Below are positions 22,321 through 32,811 of a stretch of 64,000 nucleotides of DNA, piece after piece. Position 1 is the first letter of the stretch. Every line of letters begins with the position of its first letter. Both the position numbers and the translations under genes were made by a program. The notes beneath the pieces are model-generated. The model saw only the letters and a list, made by a program, of their open reading frames with translations, had not been told where the DNA came from and did not search any database. Location: NCBI GenBank assembly GCA_907163375.1, contig CAJQUW010007963.1, forward strand, positions 1 to 64,000. The letters are read 5' to 3'. The DNA is from Prostheceraeus crozeri. Its lineage: Eukaryota; Platyhelminthes; Polycladida; Euryleptidae.

Positions 22321-23336
22321 ATGAACAATAACGAGATCGCATTCACAAAAGGCAAAGTGTCAGCCTTGCTAGAACTAGGGTTTTCTTTGCGAGCTACAAG
22401 CAAGCGACTGAATGTCCCTTACACAAATGTGCATCGATGGCATAATGATGATTTTCGACTCTGTCGTAAAGAGGGCTCTGGCCGTCCACGCAAAACATCC
22501 AAACGTAGAGACCGCCTAATTTTGAGATTTGTTAAAGTTGATCCAAGTCTCTCGTTAACTGAGATGGCTGCACTAGACTCGTCTATTTCTAAGTCCACTA
22601 TTCGTAGAAGACTTATTGAGTATTCTTGAGTATTATTGAGTCGAATTTCAAGAGCTGTAAGAGGCCCTCTCAGATCGAATTATCAGATCAGCATACAAAA
22701 AGACGTCTCAGATGAGCAATGAGTCATTGTCACTGGCGAAATCAATGGGATCGGGTTGTCTGGTCTGATGAGGCATCAGTCCGTCTGAAGGATAGTGATG
22801 GTCGATTGAGATTATGGATAAAATCTGATCAGGAAATTCCGAGACATTTACATCGTCCCCGGGTACAAGGTGGTGCGACTCTACTGATTTGGGCTGGCAT
22901 TTGGACCAATGGCCGCTCTGAACTTCACATACAGCAAGGAACCATGAATTCTGAACGCTATGTGAATGTTTTATGAATGAACATTGGCCAAATGACAGAT
23001 CAACTTGGTGATCCATCGACTTGGCTATTTATGGATGATAATGCTACGTGTCACAGGAGTAGTAGAGTCAACTTATGCAAGTCTCAATTAGGGCTTAGGA
23101 CATTATCTTGGCCAGCTCGTTCTCCTGATCTGAATCCCATAGAAAATGTATGGAGTATTCTAAAACGTAACGTTCGTCGTTCACTGCTACCTACAGATGG
23201 CGTATCACAACTTACGTCACTGTTAAAAAGAGAGTGGAGAAAGTTAGATCAGTCAAAAATCAACGATATCATCGAATCAATGCCTAGACGAATTGGTAAT
23301 GTCATTGACAATAAGGGTAGGGCCACAAAATATTAA
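22321..23336 (+). pseudogene. Tc1 transposase of copy 2
   Basis: All domains are present: HTH pair with a GRPRKTSKRRDR linker, WSDEASVRL (first Asp), MDDNATCHRS (second Asp) and SPDLNPIENVW (Glu), spacing 34 residues between the last two, i.e. DD34E. It is broken by a 20-bp direct duplication near 22620 that brings a stop and by a TGA just before MNIGQ. The family excises and reinserts DNA at TA dinucleotides. Confidence 0.9.
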
Positions 23337-23519
23337 CTTTTTAAGAACCGTTACTGTATCATAGCTTATCAGATTATATAAGGACATTTAAATATATCAA
23401 GGACATGAAATAATATGAAAAATGCTTTCTGTATCATACTTATGTTTTATTTAGTCAAATTTTAGGATGATCCACTTTTTATGAAACGGACTGTAGTTGA
23501 GGGAATGAACCGTGATAGT

Positions 23520-23693
23520 GAAAAAAGGATTGTCTTTTCGCTCCGCAAGTGACGCACGACTTTTTTTCCAGTCTCTGTAAGGTATTAGGAATTCCTTTTG
23601 CCCACTTACTAAGTTCCCCGATATGCCGGCGATTTCGAATTAATCACATTTCTAGCAAACTGAAGCAGATAAACAAAATATCTAATTATGTGG
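23520..23693. mobile_element. hAT-type MITE, family B copy (partial)
   Basis: From CGCAAGTGACGCACGACT through TTTTGCCCACTTACTAAGTT to CTAATTATGTGG, the right third of a family B element, lying inside the family C repeat. Confidence 0.75.
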
Positions 23694-23810
23694 GTTCAGG
23701 TGATCTTTGATGCAGGCTACCAGTTTTTAAAAAGCTAGGCTTATGTACTTGCCATCCGGAGTCGGAGTCCGATCAAAATTATAGGACTCCTGCTTCATCC
23801 TAAACCAGAA

Positions 23811-25284
23811 ACCCGGTTTCGTCTCTGCCTACACCTGCACAGCCCTGAATAGGGTTGGCGAAGGTCTGGTCAACAGTGGTTACCGACTACAAGGAATGGT
23901 CGGCTCCGGTCGTGTCTCTTTTTGCTCAGTCCTGCTTGTCTCACATTCTCACATATCTCACTCCTCACAGACCTGGTGCTGTTATATACTGCAGTTAGCC
24001 ACTTGAAGTACACCAGGTACTATCGGTGTAAAATTAAGCAACTGAATTAACAAAATGGATTTATTTTTCTTGTATATTCATCAATTCCTACAGTAGAAAA
24101 GTAAAAGGAGCTGAAAGGTCATGATATCAATGACAGGTGGAAACCCCAACTTGATGGCCCTGATAGCTTGAAGTTGAACATAACTTGATGTGAGAATTTT
24201 TCATCACAATATAGAAAATACTTGAGAATAGCTGGACATTGCAAATGAGGTTTCAATCTCGTTACATCAGCGTTGTGGGCATCCCCAGATCTAATCGGAA
24301 ATTTAAACTTTTCCTGATTATCTGATTAAAGAGCAGATATTGTGCTGCATTTACAATGCAACAAAAGAATCTCTTCATTTGTGTTTAGGAAGTATTATTG
24401 ATGTTCATATCCAATACAATGACTTGAGTGGAAGAAGATCGGAGAACAAGGACAGGAATGATGGAGTCAAATCAACAACGATGAGTCAGATTCATCTGAT
24501 AGCTTGTCCTTCATATCTCAGTCTCTAATGTAATAGTTTCAGTAAGCCACGTGCAACCAGAAAGGCATCATTTTGAAATTAAATAGCTTCGGATTCGTAA
24601 AGGATCTCAAACGATGTTAAACAACATCTTCAGAGGCCGACAACAGAATCCAGCTGATAGTTCTGCACCAACCATGAGAAACCTGAGCTTTTCACACCGC
24701 TTGAGACCTGAGTGAGGTGTAGTGGACCTCTTTTACAAATTCCTAGTTTGCCTTCTTAAGTCGATATCAAAATGTCGGGGAAGTTGATTTTTAGTAAAAC
24801 CGTGATGTTAACGTGTAGCAAGTTGATGCAATTAATCCTTTGAGTGTCTTTCAGTCTTCTCAGTAAGGACATGCGAACATTTACGTCTACAATAAAGCCT
24901 CAAATAGTTAATTTTAATGAATTTGATTTATTCAGTGAAGCAGAGCCCTCACATTTGTCAATTATTTTAAATTTATCCATTCCTATCGGAAGTAGGCCTA
25001 CCCAGAGTCATAATTACTGCACTTTTAGACCCTCAAAACAGCTGTAGAGATCTTAGAATCATCAATTACTGTTGTGAACAATTTGCTAGGAATCCGTTTT
25101 TGGTGTCGAACTATGAATATGGTGGAAGCCTTCATTTTGAACATTGATTTATGCAGAGTTGTTCATAGAGCAATCACATCGATCATGTGAGAAAGCAAAA
25201 TAGTTGCATTTTGCGATGTTATACCACTGCGGATATGCAGGCGCATGATGAGAATTCAGCACAGTGCATTGTGGGAATTCCTAA
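23811..25284. other. no recognisable gene
   Basis: About 1.5 kb without identifiable coding. The open frames at 24340-24528 and 24844-25047 are short and show no family features. Confidence 0.45.
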
Positions 25285-25447
25285 ACCCTTTGACATCTGA
25301 GGAGGTCCAGTGGATCCCCTTGGCCTATCTATCATACTTCTACTAATTCAATTGAAATGAAATAAACATGCAGAATCACTGTCACAAATCATGATTTGAG
25401 ATGGGCATGAGCGGTTGATATATCCTCAGCACAAAAACTGAAATAAA

Positions 25448-26815
25448 GGGTGATTCAAAAAGAATGACCCGATTTTATTCGACAATAAAGTAATAAGGAA
25501 AAGCAATAGAAAACTTGGGTAAATAACAATTTATTCTACATACAATTAAGTTTTATTTTCTGTTTTACAAGTGTTCAATGTGACCACCACCTGAAGCACG
25601 AGCAACATCAATACGATAAGAGAATTCTTCCCAGACGTTTATTAGCATATCACGGTCCGCTAAATCAATCGCTGCTGCTATTCGTTGTTTAAGATCATGG
25701 ATTCTCGTAGGTAGTGGTGGAACATAAACGCGATCTTTCACGTAACCCCACAAGAAAAAGTCACACACTGTGAGGTCTGGTGATCTCGGAGGCCAAGCAC
25801 AAAGAGTAAGATCGTTGTCACCTTTCCGACCAATCCATCGCTGGGGCACTTTTTCATTTAAAAAATTTCTGACATTCTGGTGCCAATGGGCAGGAGCTCC
25901 ATCTTGTTGAAAAATGAAGTCAGGCCTATCTTCTTGCAGTCAGTAAAGAGCCAGTGCTGAAGCATATCAAGATAGGATTGCCCTGTAACAGTATCATTTT
26001 CAAAGAAAAAAGGACCAAAAATCTTATTCCGAGAAACAGCACAGAAAACATTTACCTTAGGAGAATTTCTTCTATGCTCAGCTGTTTCATGTAGGTGCTC
26101 TGTTCCCCAAATACGCACATTGTGACGATTGACTGTGCCGCTCAAATAAAATGTAGCTTCATCACTAAAAACTAAACGTGAAATGAAGGTTTCATCGTCC
26201 ATCATCTCCAGCATTGAAGAACAAAAATCTATTCGCTTCCTCTTGTCGTCATCAGTAAGTGCCTGAACGAGGCATAGTCTGTATGGTTTCAAATGTAGTC
26301 GTCTTCTTAGCACACGCCACACAGTAGACTGAGGAATTACAAGCTCACGGCTAGCTCGATATGTGGATTTCCGCTGACTCCTCTCAAACGTAGAACGGAT
26401 TCTTGTCACGTGTGCTTCTGAAACACGTGGTCGTCCAGGACATTTTTCTTACACAGACACCCTCTCTCTTGAAATTGTTGAAACCAGCGTCGAATGTTCT
26501 TGGGAGAAGGAGCATTAATGTGAAATTGTCCTTGAAAAGCACTTTGAACTGTGACAATCGATTTTGTTTTCGCAAACTCAAGAACACAAAACGCTTTCTG
26601 CTGCGGACTCGCCATTATGAGGGTTAACAAATAACTGAAACTGCGATCTATATAAACTGAACGTTTCTGGTGAAATGAAGTGAGTACAGCTCTCCCAAGC
26701 CATTCATTTACATTTTAGAAGCTCCTTTTCCAAATGGTTAATGATTCATTTCATGAGAATGCTTGATAAATGAATTAATGTATCATGAAATCGGGTCATT
26801 CTTTTTGAATTACCC
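25448..26815 (-). mobile_element. mariner-type transposon (DDxD), 1.37 kb
   Basis: Ends GGGTGATTCAAAAAGAATGA and, inverted, GGGTAATTCAAAAAGAATGA, both continuing CCCGATTT. TA follows the right end (26816-26817); the left flank reads TAAA before GGG. It carries one transposase gene on the minus strand broken by frameshifts. Confidence 0.9.
25565..26615 (-). pseudogene. mariner-type transposase, frameshifted
   Basis: Begins MASPQQKAFCVLEFAKTKS, with an HTH (NAPSPKNIRRWFQQFQ), a second HTH (IPQSTVWRVLRRRL), RLVFSDEATFYLSG (first Asp), a FQQDGAPAHW box near 25905 (second Asp) and PPRSPDLTVCDFFLW (third Asp). It ends SGGGHIEHL. Frame breaks lie near 26405 and 25855. Across the second break I count 46 residues between the last two Asp residues, longer than the 34 of classic mariner, placing it in one of the longer-spaced IS630/Tc1/mariner groups. 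Confidence 0.85.
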
Positions 26816-26866
26816 TAGAAGAATATGGCTCTGGGGTCCACTGGACCCCCCTCAGGTCTCTGAGAG

Positions 26867-28038
26867 TTAATAATATATTATTGTACTTAATTTTTGTATC
26901 AACTTTATTTGATTAATATTCAGTGCCACTAGCAGATACTCCATGATTCAGCAAAAGAAGTATATTCTGTCTTTGATTTATTGGCTTTTATTTTAAAGTA
27001 ATGTGGATTTATCGAATGTACTTCCTGAAGAGTAAACGCTCGAAGCGCAGCATGCATTTTTGTGGACTGAATATTTTTCTACTTTTCCCAATTTAATTGA
27101 GTGCCGATGCATCTTAGTAGGAGTTGTTGTTAGAATGATGAAGATTCACCCCCTTTTTGTCAGCCACCTGGTACAGTTTTTCCTATCATGTCAGTAATGC
27201 AAGCTACATCTTCATTTATTTATACAATCCATATTTCTATCACTCTGACTTGGTATTCTTCCTCCTCTCATGCTGCCTTATATTTTTTATTTCTGCTGAG
27301 AGACATCTTTGACGCAGTTTTATTACAGTGAATATCAAAGTACAAAACAAATACAGTTTCCGTCAGAATATCATTGTAAGTCTTCGTTATTGCACAGAAA
27401 TGTGTTTTGTAGCCCGCAATCACACAATCGTTCCCGTGTACCTTGATAAGATTGAGCTAATATCGTTCCAAGTCAATCATGATCAGTAATTCAGATTGAT
27501 TGGAAAGGACTTGCGCTTTCTTTATCTTGAACAATTTGCACTGACATGATGTTGCAGTTCACGGAAAGACAATCTCTCTTTGTTGGTGCCCATTGATACA
27601 ATATTCTGACAATTGATGGATTAATCATTACTTTTTCCGATAATTTGATGATATGAAAACACCATTTAATTGCTCGGCGCTTCGTCGTTCTTGATAGAGC
27701 AATACACGGAAATGCATCTTGGCTACATGCTACATGAAATCGCTGTTTAACAAATACTCACTATTGATTGACAGTGACAAATTGCATGGACGGAGAATTA
27801 AGCATAAAGACACAGTAATAGATAACGATTGACAACCTAATGTGAAAACACGTGTACAAGTCATAAATGAACAATCGAATAAGTTAAAAGACAATTGAGT
27901 TGAAGTACTAAGTAAAGTAACATAAGTGAGTATAAATAAAGGAAAATAAGGAACAAAGAGAAGATGACGGGAAAAAATGAAGAAAAATAAATAAATAAGT
28001 AAAAAAATGTATTGTAAAACAAAATCATAAACAAACAA
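26867..28038. other. no recognisable gene; possible 3' region of the Penelope-like element
   Basis: AT-rich. The last 300 bp before 28039 lie directly downstream of the minus-strand GIY-YIG coding and may be its 3' untranslated sequence. No hammerhead-like core was seen in it. Confidence 0.35.
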
Positions 28039-28389
28039 CTACAAAATGGTGCTGAGAAAAATACGCTCTTTCTGTACACATAAAGATGGACGAAGCCATT
28101 TTATCGCGACACCTTCGGCCAAAAAAAGTTCAAATTTTGAACGGCACTTTTTGACAGCTGAAAAGTTATTAATAATGGCAGCAATACGATGCGAGCATTC
28201 CTGAAGGTGTCTCGTGATGCTGGAGGATGCATCCATCGTTGATCTTGGACGTCTGCCACTGGTGGTGAGCCATTTCGGAAGATGCTCATTTGCGCGAACT
28301 CTGAGGGACCGACCACTCTTCCCTATGTAGGTTGCTCCACAACCACAAATAAAATTGTATACCAAATTATTTTGATAGGGAAGAGGTAT
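28039..28389 (-). pseudogene. GIY-YIG endonuclease domain of Penelope-like element
   Basis: LVYNFICGCGATYIGKSGRS is the GIY-YIG core with the preceding cysteines. RVRANEHL supplies the conserved Arg and His helix. SSSITRHLQECSH matches the CCHH-type follow-on of these elements. The product ends FLSTIL. The domain looks intact in itself but is cut off from its RT by the palindrome. Confidence 0.85.
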
Positions 28390-29141
28390 GATAGTCCGGG
28401 AGCTAGCGTGAAGTTGTGCAGGGAACGAGATAGTACATAAAACTTTCACATAGCATAGTACACCTCTAACCTACTGCAAAACTTCGCGTCTGCCGGATCA
28501 GATCATTTGCTTTTAAGAAATAGAGAGGATAACACAATCCTATGTATTTCCAATGGTAAAATTGTGACATTTAAGGTGTTGACTCCATTTTTTCGAGTTT
28601 TTGCTCATAAAAGTTACACAAATTGGTATTTTGTTGAACTGGTTATTATAGAAATCATCTACAGATCATGATCTCTCAAATGAGTTATCATTCCGTGACA
28701 GAGGATGAAGTAAAGTGTACAAACAGACACTTTTCGTTAAAGTATATCAACAATTTTCCTGAAATTTCTATGTTAAAATTTGCAGTTACACCAACGAAAA
28801 GTGTCTGTTTGTACACTTTACTTCATCCTCTGTCACTGAATGATAACTCATTTGAAAGATCATGATCTGTAGATGATTTCTATAATAACCAGTTCAACAA
28901 AATACCAATTTGTGTAACTTTTATGAGCAAAAACTCGAAAAAATGGAGTCAACACCTTAAATGTCACAATTTTACCATTGGAAATACATAGGATTGTGTT
29001 ATCCTCTCTATTTCTTAAAAGCAAATGATCTGATCCGGCAGACGCGAAGTTTTGCAGTAGGTTAGAGGTGTACTATGCTATGTGAAAGTTTTATGTACTA
29101 CCTCGTTCCCTGCACAACTTCACGCTATCTCCCGGACTATC
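28390..29141. mobile_element. near-perfect 752-bp foldback element
   Basis: Arms 28390-28738 and 28793-29141 are each 349 bp and read inverted with only four mismatches and no gaps; the spacer is 54 bp. The ends are GATAGTCCGGGAG and CTCCCGGACTATC. It lies inside Penelope-like coding: left flank AAGAGGTAT, right flank ATGTCCTTTGG, so AT may be the duplicated target. No transposase. Termini match the element at 30267-31025. Confidence 0.9.
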
Positions 29142-29920
29142 ATGTCCTTTGGAGCATTAGAACTCAAGCGACTTACACGAAAGGCTATACACAGTTTGAT
29201 GTGGTAGTAGCATTTTTCGACGGCTTTGACGATATTGCCATAAATCTGCGAGGAGTGCTCTCCATAAAACGGAAGCTGGACAAACAGCTCTTTTTTCTTT
29301 ACCGTCACTCGTTTCTCAGTCTCTGCAGAATATTTACGAATGAACCACAGCAGGAAACCATTTTTCATAAGAATATTCTCCAGGTGAGTTTCCTCCTCTA
29401 GGACGTATTGGGGTGAGCATATGCGACGAATGCGATAGAAAAGAGTTTTCACCAAGTTGATTTTATATCTTTTCGGACAGAACGATGAGAACTGCGTGTA
29501 CATTCCTGTAAAAGTATTTTTCCGGAACACCTTGGTGAATAGAGAAGCACCTGATTGGATGACTTGCACATCTAAGAATCCCCCGAATCTTTAGTGAATT
29601 CGAGATTGCTGTGCATAACGTTGAGTGCATTGAAAAAGTTCTCACTCTCTTCTGCATTTGACGAAATGATGAAAACATCGTCGACATAGCGTGCATAAAA
29701 CTTTGACTTAATACTCTCCAATAAAGATTTCTTATAATGGCCAACAAAGATGTCCGCAAAAGAACACGAAAGAGGGCTACCCATTGCTAGGCCATCACTC
29801 TGCACGTACATGTTATTGTTGAATACAAATTTGACATCTGTAGAAAGAGTCAATAGAAGGTCACGCAAGTTTTCTTCAAAGCGGAAAGAAATTCAAGGAA
29901 AGACAAGCGTCAGGAATCAG
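29142..29920 (-). pseudogene. Penelope-like reverse transcriptase, partial
   Basis: On the minus strand: FEENLRDLLLTLSTDVKF, motif B QSDGLAMGSPLSCSFADIF, motif C FYARYVDDVFIIS, then LNVMHSNLEFT and a linker ending CIAFRVSRLSSNAPKD at the palindrome border. The fingers and motif A are absent. The frame changes near 29570 and is open only in pieces, so this copy is dead. Confidence 0.85.
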
Positions 29921-30266
29921 AAGCTAATGAGACAAGATAAAACAAATGATCATTAATTTGAAGTAAGAACATTTAACCATTTAATCAAAGTAGTGATCTG
30001 AGATTGGTCCGAACTTCTATCGGGCGTGAAATGTTCCGAGTTCTCTTCAGGCGTGATGCATTCCATGTGATCACATCTCATGGAAATTCTTCAAGATTTT
30101 TAGATACCAGCTGTCTATCCGATTTTGTTCTCAAAAAGAGGAGTCTTTTAAGGACGCGTCTGCTAAGTATTAGACTGTTGTTTATGAATCCCAGGACTAT
30201 ATTACATCGGATTAGACCGCAGACTTAGCGAAAGTGACAAACGGAAAGAGAGACGAATAAAATATA
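29921..30266. other. no recognisable gene
   Basis: Short spacer between the Penelope-like remnant and the second foldback. Confidence 0.4.
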
Positions 30267-31025
30267 TTAGTCCAGGAGGTACTGACACTTTCTTCCTAAA
30301 TTCGCGCATAAAAGAGCTTAATAGCATGGATTTGTAGATCTTAAAACGCTGAATACAGAAAATCAAATTCTTGAGTGTCACAGCCAGTCGCTTTCGGTTA
30401 TAGGCAAGGTTAAAGGATTCCCATTGGAATCCAGTGGTAAAATTCAAGAAAGATCTATGGATTGTGATACACTTGGTAATTTTCGTACATTTTGCAGAAG
30501 CTATTTATTAGAATGTCATGAAATTTGAAACATGATTGAGTTCAGAACATTAACTTCGATATAAAAGTTGAAGTGAGTCACATGATGCAGTATTTAATGT
30601 TTGAGAGCCTCTACAAAATGAGTAAAATCGCCAAAAGTGAGTCAAAGCATGTAATTTACTCATTTTGTAGAGGCTTTCAGACATCAAATGCTGGATCATG
30701 TGACTCACTTCAACTTTTATATCGAAGTTGATGTTCTGAACTCAATCATGTTTCAAATTTCATGGCATTCTGATATACAGTATAGTTTCTTTTCTGCAAA
30801 AAAATGTACGAAAATTACCACGTGTTTCACATTCCATAGATATTTCTTGAATTTTGCCATTGGATTCCAATGGAAATCCTTTAACCTTACCTATGACCGA
30901 ATGCGACTGGCTGTGACACTCAAGAATTTGATTGTTGTATTCAGCGTTTTAAGATCTACAAATCCCTGCTATTAAGCCCTTCGTGCGTGAATTTAGGAAG
31001 AAAGTGTCAGTAGCTCCCGGACTAT
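30267..31025. mobile_element. second ~759-bp foldback element with the same termini
   Basis: Arms about 30267-30626 and 30655-31025 are inverted copies with substitutions and small gaps. The right end, inverted, is ATAGTCCGGGAGCTACTGAC and the left end TTAGTCCAGGAGGTACTGAC. The terminal 15 bp match the 28390 element but the rest of the arms do not. No coding. Confidence 0.85.
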
Positions 31026-31712
31026 GTCAGTTATAGAAGTATACAACAGTAGACTTTCTATGGTATTGTTAAATTCTATGCAGTGAGGGTACTGCCTTGA
31101 AGATCCGATGCGCAGGGAGAAGTTACGGCAGCAAAGGCAGTGAAGATCTCAACAAACCGGCATTGTGGATTTCGTCCATAAAATGACAGGCTTATGAGCT
31201 TCGCTGTTAATTGTAATCAGACCATAATCGGCAATGACACTGCACATACGTCGACGAAAGTGGCTCTGCTCTTTCCTTATTGCCGATCCTCTGAAGTTAT
31301 TCATTCGTCGCTCTCTGTTCGATTCCTGGATGATTTTACTTCGCTCGTCTTTGATCTCCTCGCAAGCCCCAAACGCAGCAACGGAGGAACTGTTCTGTTC
31401 ACAGGCTTTGTCCAATGTGAGCTTTCCCTTCTTCTTTGCAACGATCAATTCCTATCTACTGTACATAGGATTGGCAGGTCCACTTCTCCTGGCTGCCCAT
31501 CTGTGGTACAAGCCACAATTCTTCGCACTTACTCTGCTCCTCCTGTTCCTCCCTTTCTTCAAACCGATCGCCCATCTCTGAGTCCTCAAAATCTATTCCT
31601 GATTTTTGGCATCACCGGTGGCGTTGTCCGCCCTCTAGGCGGCTTCCGTAGCGTCCAGCACAGCCCTATCCGCGGTTCGGGGTCGGTTAATCGCACCACC
31701 TCATCCGCTATC
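31026..31712. other. no firmly assignable gene
   Basis: A 99-codon minus frame at 31149-31448 is rich in Lys, Arg and Glu and could be part of a retroelement N-terminus, but I recognise no motif. The plus-strand frame running from 31194 into the downstream LINE has no family similarity before about 31713. Confidence 0.35.
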
Positions 31713-32545
31713 AAAAGAGGTCGCCTGGACGTATTTGATGTCATTAACTTGATCGATGGAGAGTTTCTGTCTCACCTCATATTCGCTGACGACATAGTCC
31801 TAATTGCCAGTTCCACAGAGGAGTTGCAAACGATGCTTCGGGATATCCACGACAATAGCCAGCCAGTCGGACTAAAGATGAATATCGCCAAGACGAAGAT
31901 CATGTGTAACAATTCCGTACGGAAGACCGACGTCATTATCGATGGGATGATAATTGAAGAAGTCAACAAATATGTAAACCTTGACCAGATGCAGACTAAA
32001 GATCACAACCAGTTGATGGAATTGCGGCAAAGGACCACTCTTGGGTGGAATGCCTTCCGGAAGCTTGGCGATATCATGCGAGATAAGAAAGTTCCCATGA
32101 AATTAAAGACAAAGATGTTCAACGAATGTATTCTTCCTACTGTGACATATGGCAGCGAAACATGGTCGCTAAATGATACACAATTGGAGAAGCTCGTCAC
32201 AACTCAATGGAAAATGGAGCGTATAGTGATGGGTATTACACTTCGTGACAGGAAGAGAGCCAGTTGGATCCGTCAGCAGGCAGGGGTCACGGACATCATC
32301 CAGTGTATTCGGGAGAGTAAACATGGATGAGAAGGACATGTGGCGCGACGAAATGACAACCGATGGACAACACGGGTTACAGAATGGACTACAAAAGATC
32401 ACGTGGACGACCAAAATCAAGATGGCGCGACGACCTAGAACGCAACATCGGACACACATGGAGCCGCATGGCTAAAGACAAAGTTTTGCGGACGCTGAAG
32501 AGAGAGGGGTTCCTCCTAAGGGAGAGAGAAATACCCTGATGATGA
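31713..32545 (+). mobile_element. 5'-truncated RTE-type LINE
   Basis: Family similarity starts abruptly in the RT palm and ends at the stop at 32537-32539, followed at once by TGATGATGACG, the kind of short repeated tail RTE elements have. No target duplication was identified. Confidence 0.8.
31716..32539 (+). pseudogene. RTE-type reverse transcriptase C-terminal part
   Basis: Contains LIDGEFLSHLIFADDIVLIA (catalytic FADD), GLKMNIAKTKIM, LPTVTYGSETWSLND, then TQWKMERIVMGITLRDRKR and the C-terminal RGRPKSRWRDDLER and TWSRMAKDK phrases typical of RTE and related LINEs. An in-frame TGA near 32328 and a frame change near 32390 break it. The apurinic endonuclease and RT fingers are missing through 5' truncation. 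Confidence 0.85.
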
Positions 32546-32725
32546 CGAACTTGATCCGTTGTATGTATTAATGCCACTAAATACCTTTCTGCATTCTTTT
32601 GGCTGCATTTCTACTGGCTGGACTATGTCCTTCTTTCAAATGCCTGAGGTACATTTCAGTCAATAGTGACTCTATTTTTTTTGATAGATGCTAATCTTTC
32701 CCTATTATAAATATAACTTTTGAGG

Positions 32726-32811
32726 CTGTGCATCTTAAATGCACAGGACCGCGCTTGGTCGGGTTTGAGCGTCCAGGATAAAGCGGTCGAAACGCGATCG
32801 TCCTGACCAAG
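32726..32811 (+). other. compact structured (RNA-like) hairpin pair
   Basis: A first hairpin, CTGTGCAT-cttaa-ATGCACAG (32726-32746), is perfect. A second stem pairs CTTGGTCGGG (32754) with CCTGACCAAG (ending 32811). It encloses GCGTCC, CGGTCGAAACG and CGATCGTC, which resemble the stem II / GAAA / GUC parts of a hammerhead ribozyme. The CTGATGAG box is at best degenerate (TTGAGCG). The function is unproven; it may simply be a decayed structured tail of a repeat. Confidence 0.35.

Larger units (their letters stand above)
20685..23493 (+). mobile_element. Tc1-family transposon copy 2 (outer)
   Basis: Starts CAGATTGTTTCATAAAAA after TA 20683-20684 and ends ATGAAACGGACTG before TA 23494-23495. 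It is split by copy 3 (20806-21936). Without copy 3 it is about 1.68 kb, the length of copy 4. The related repeat at 38011-38020 retains the unoccupied target (GTAATAGTTGAG), so boundaries and TA duplication are certain. Confidence 0.95.
20535..23800 (+). mobile_element. hAT-like repeat, family C copy 1 (interrupted)
   Basis: 20535-20682 and 23494-23530 match the family C copy at 37867-38060 (CCTATAACTAGACCC, AAAACAAAAGTACAGA, GTTGAGGGAATGA). 23697-23800 matches its right part (GGTTCAGGT, AAAAGCTAGGCTTATG, GGAGTCGGAGTCC). Tc1 copies 2 and 3 and a family B piece interrupt it. The left terminus is lost beside the CpG-rich MITE, and the right end is unclear. No coding. Confidence 0.7.
25285..26866. 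mobile_element. piggyBac-like MITE split by a mariner-type element
   Basis: The left end ACCCTTTGACATCTGAGG after CTAA and the right end, inverted, CTCTCAGAGACCTGAGG after TTAA (26867-26870), are followed in both arms by GGTCCAGTGGA.CCCC. Arm similarity is about 40 bp. The element without its insert is only about 215 bp. A TTAA-like target suggests piggyBac. Confidence 0.65.
28039..29920 (-). mobile_element. Penelope-like retroelement, split by a palindrome
   Basis: Minus-strand coding runs RT palm, linker, then GIY-YIG endonuclease, the hallmark order of Penelope-like elements. The 28390-29141 palindrome sits between linker and endonuclease. The 5' end of the element is lost near 29920. Family members prime reverse transcription at breaks made by their own GIY-YIG domain. 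Confidence 0.85.

Noticed and set aside
31194-31712. Long N-terminal extension of the plus-strand frame leading into the RTE-type LINE.
   Set aside because: No family similarity before about 31713; the frame is open by chance upstream of the truncation point.
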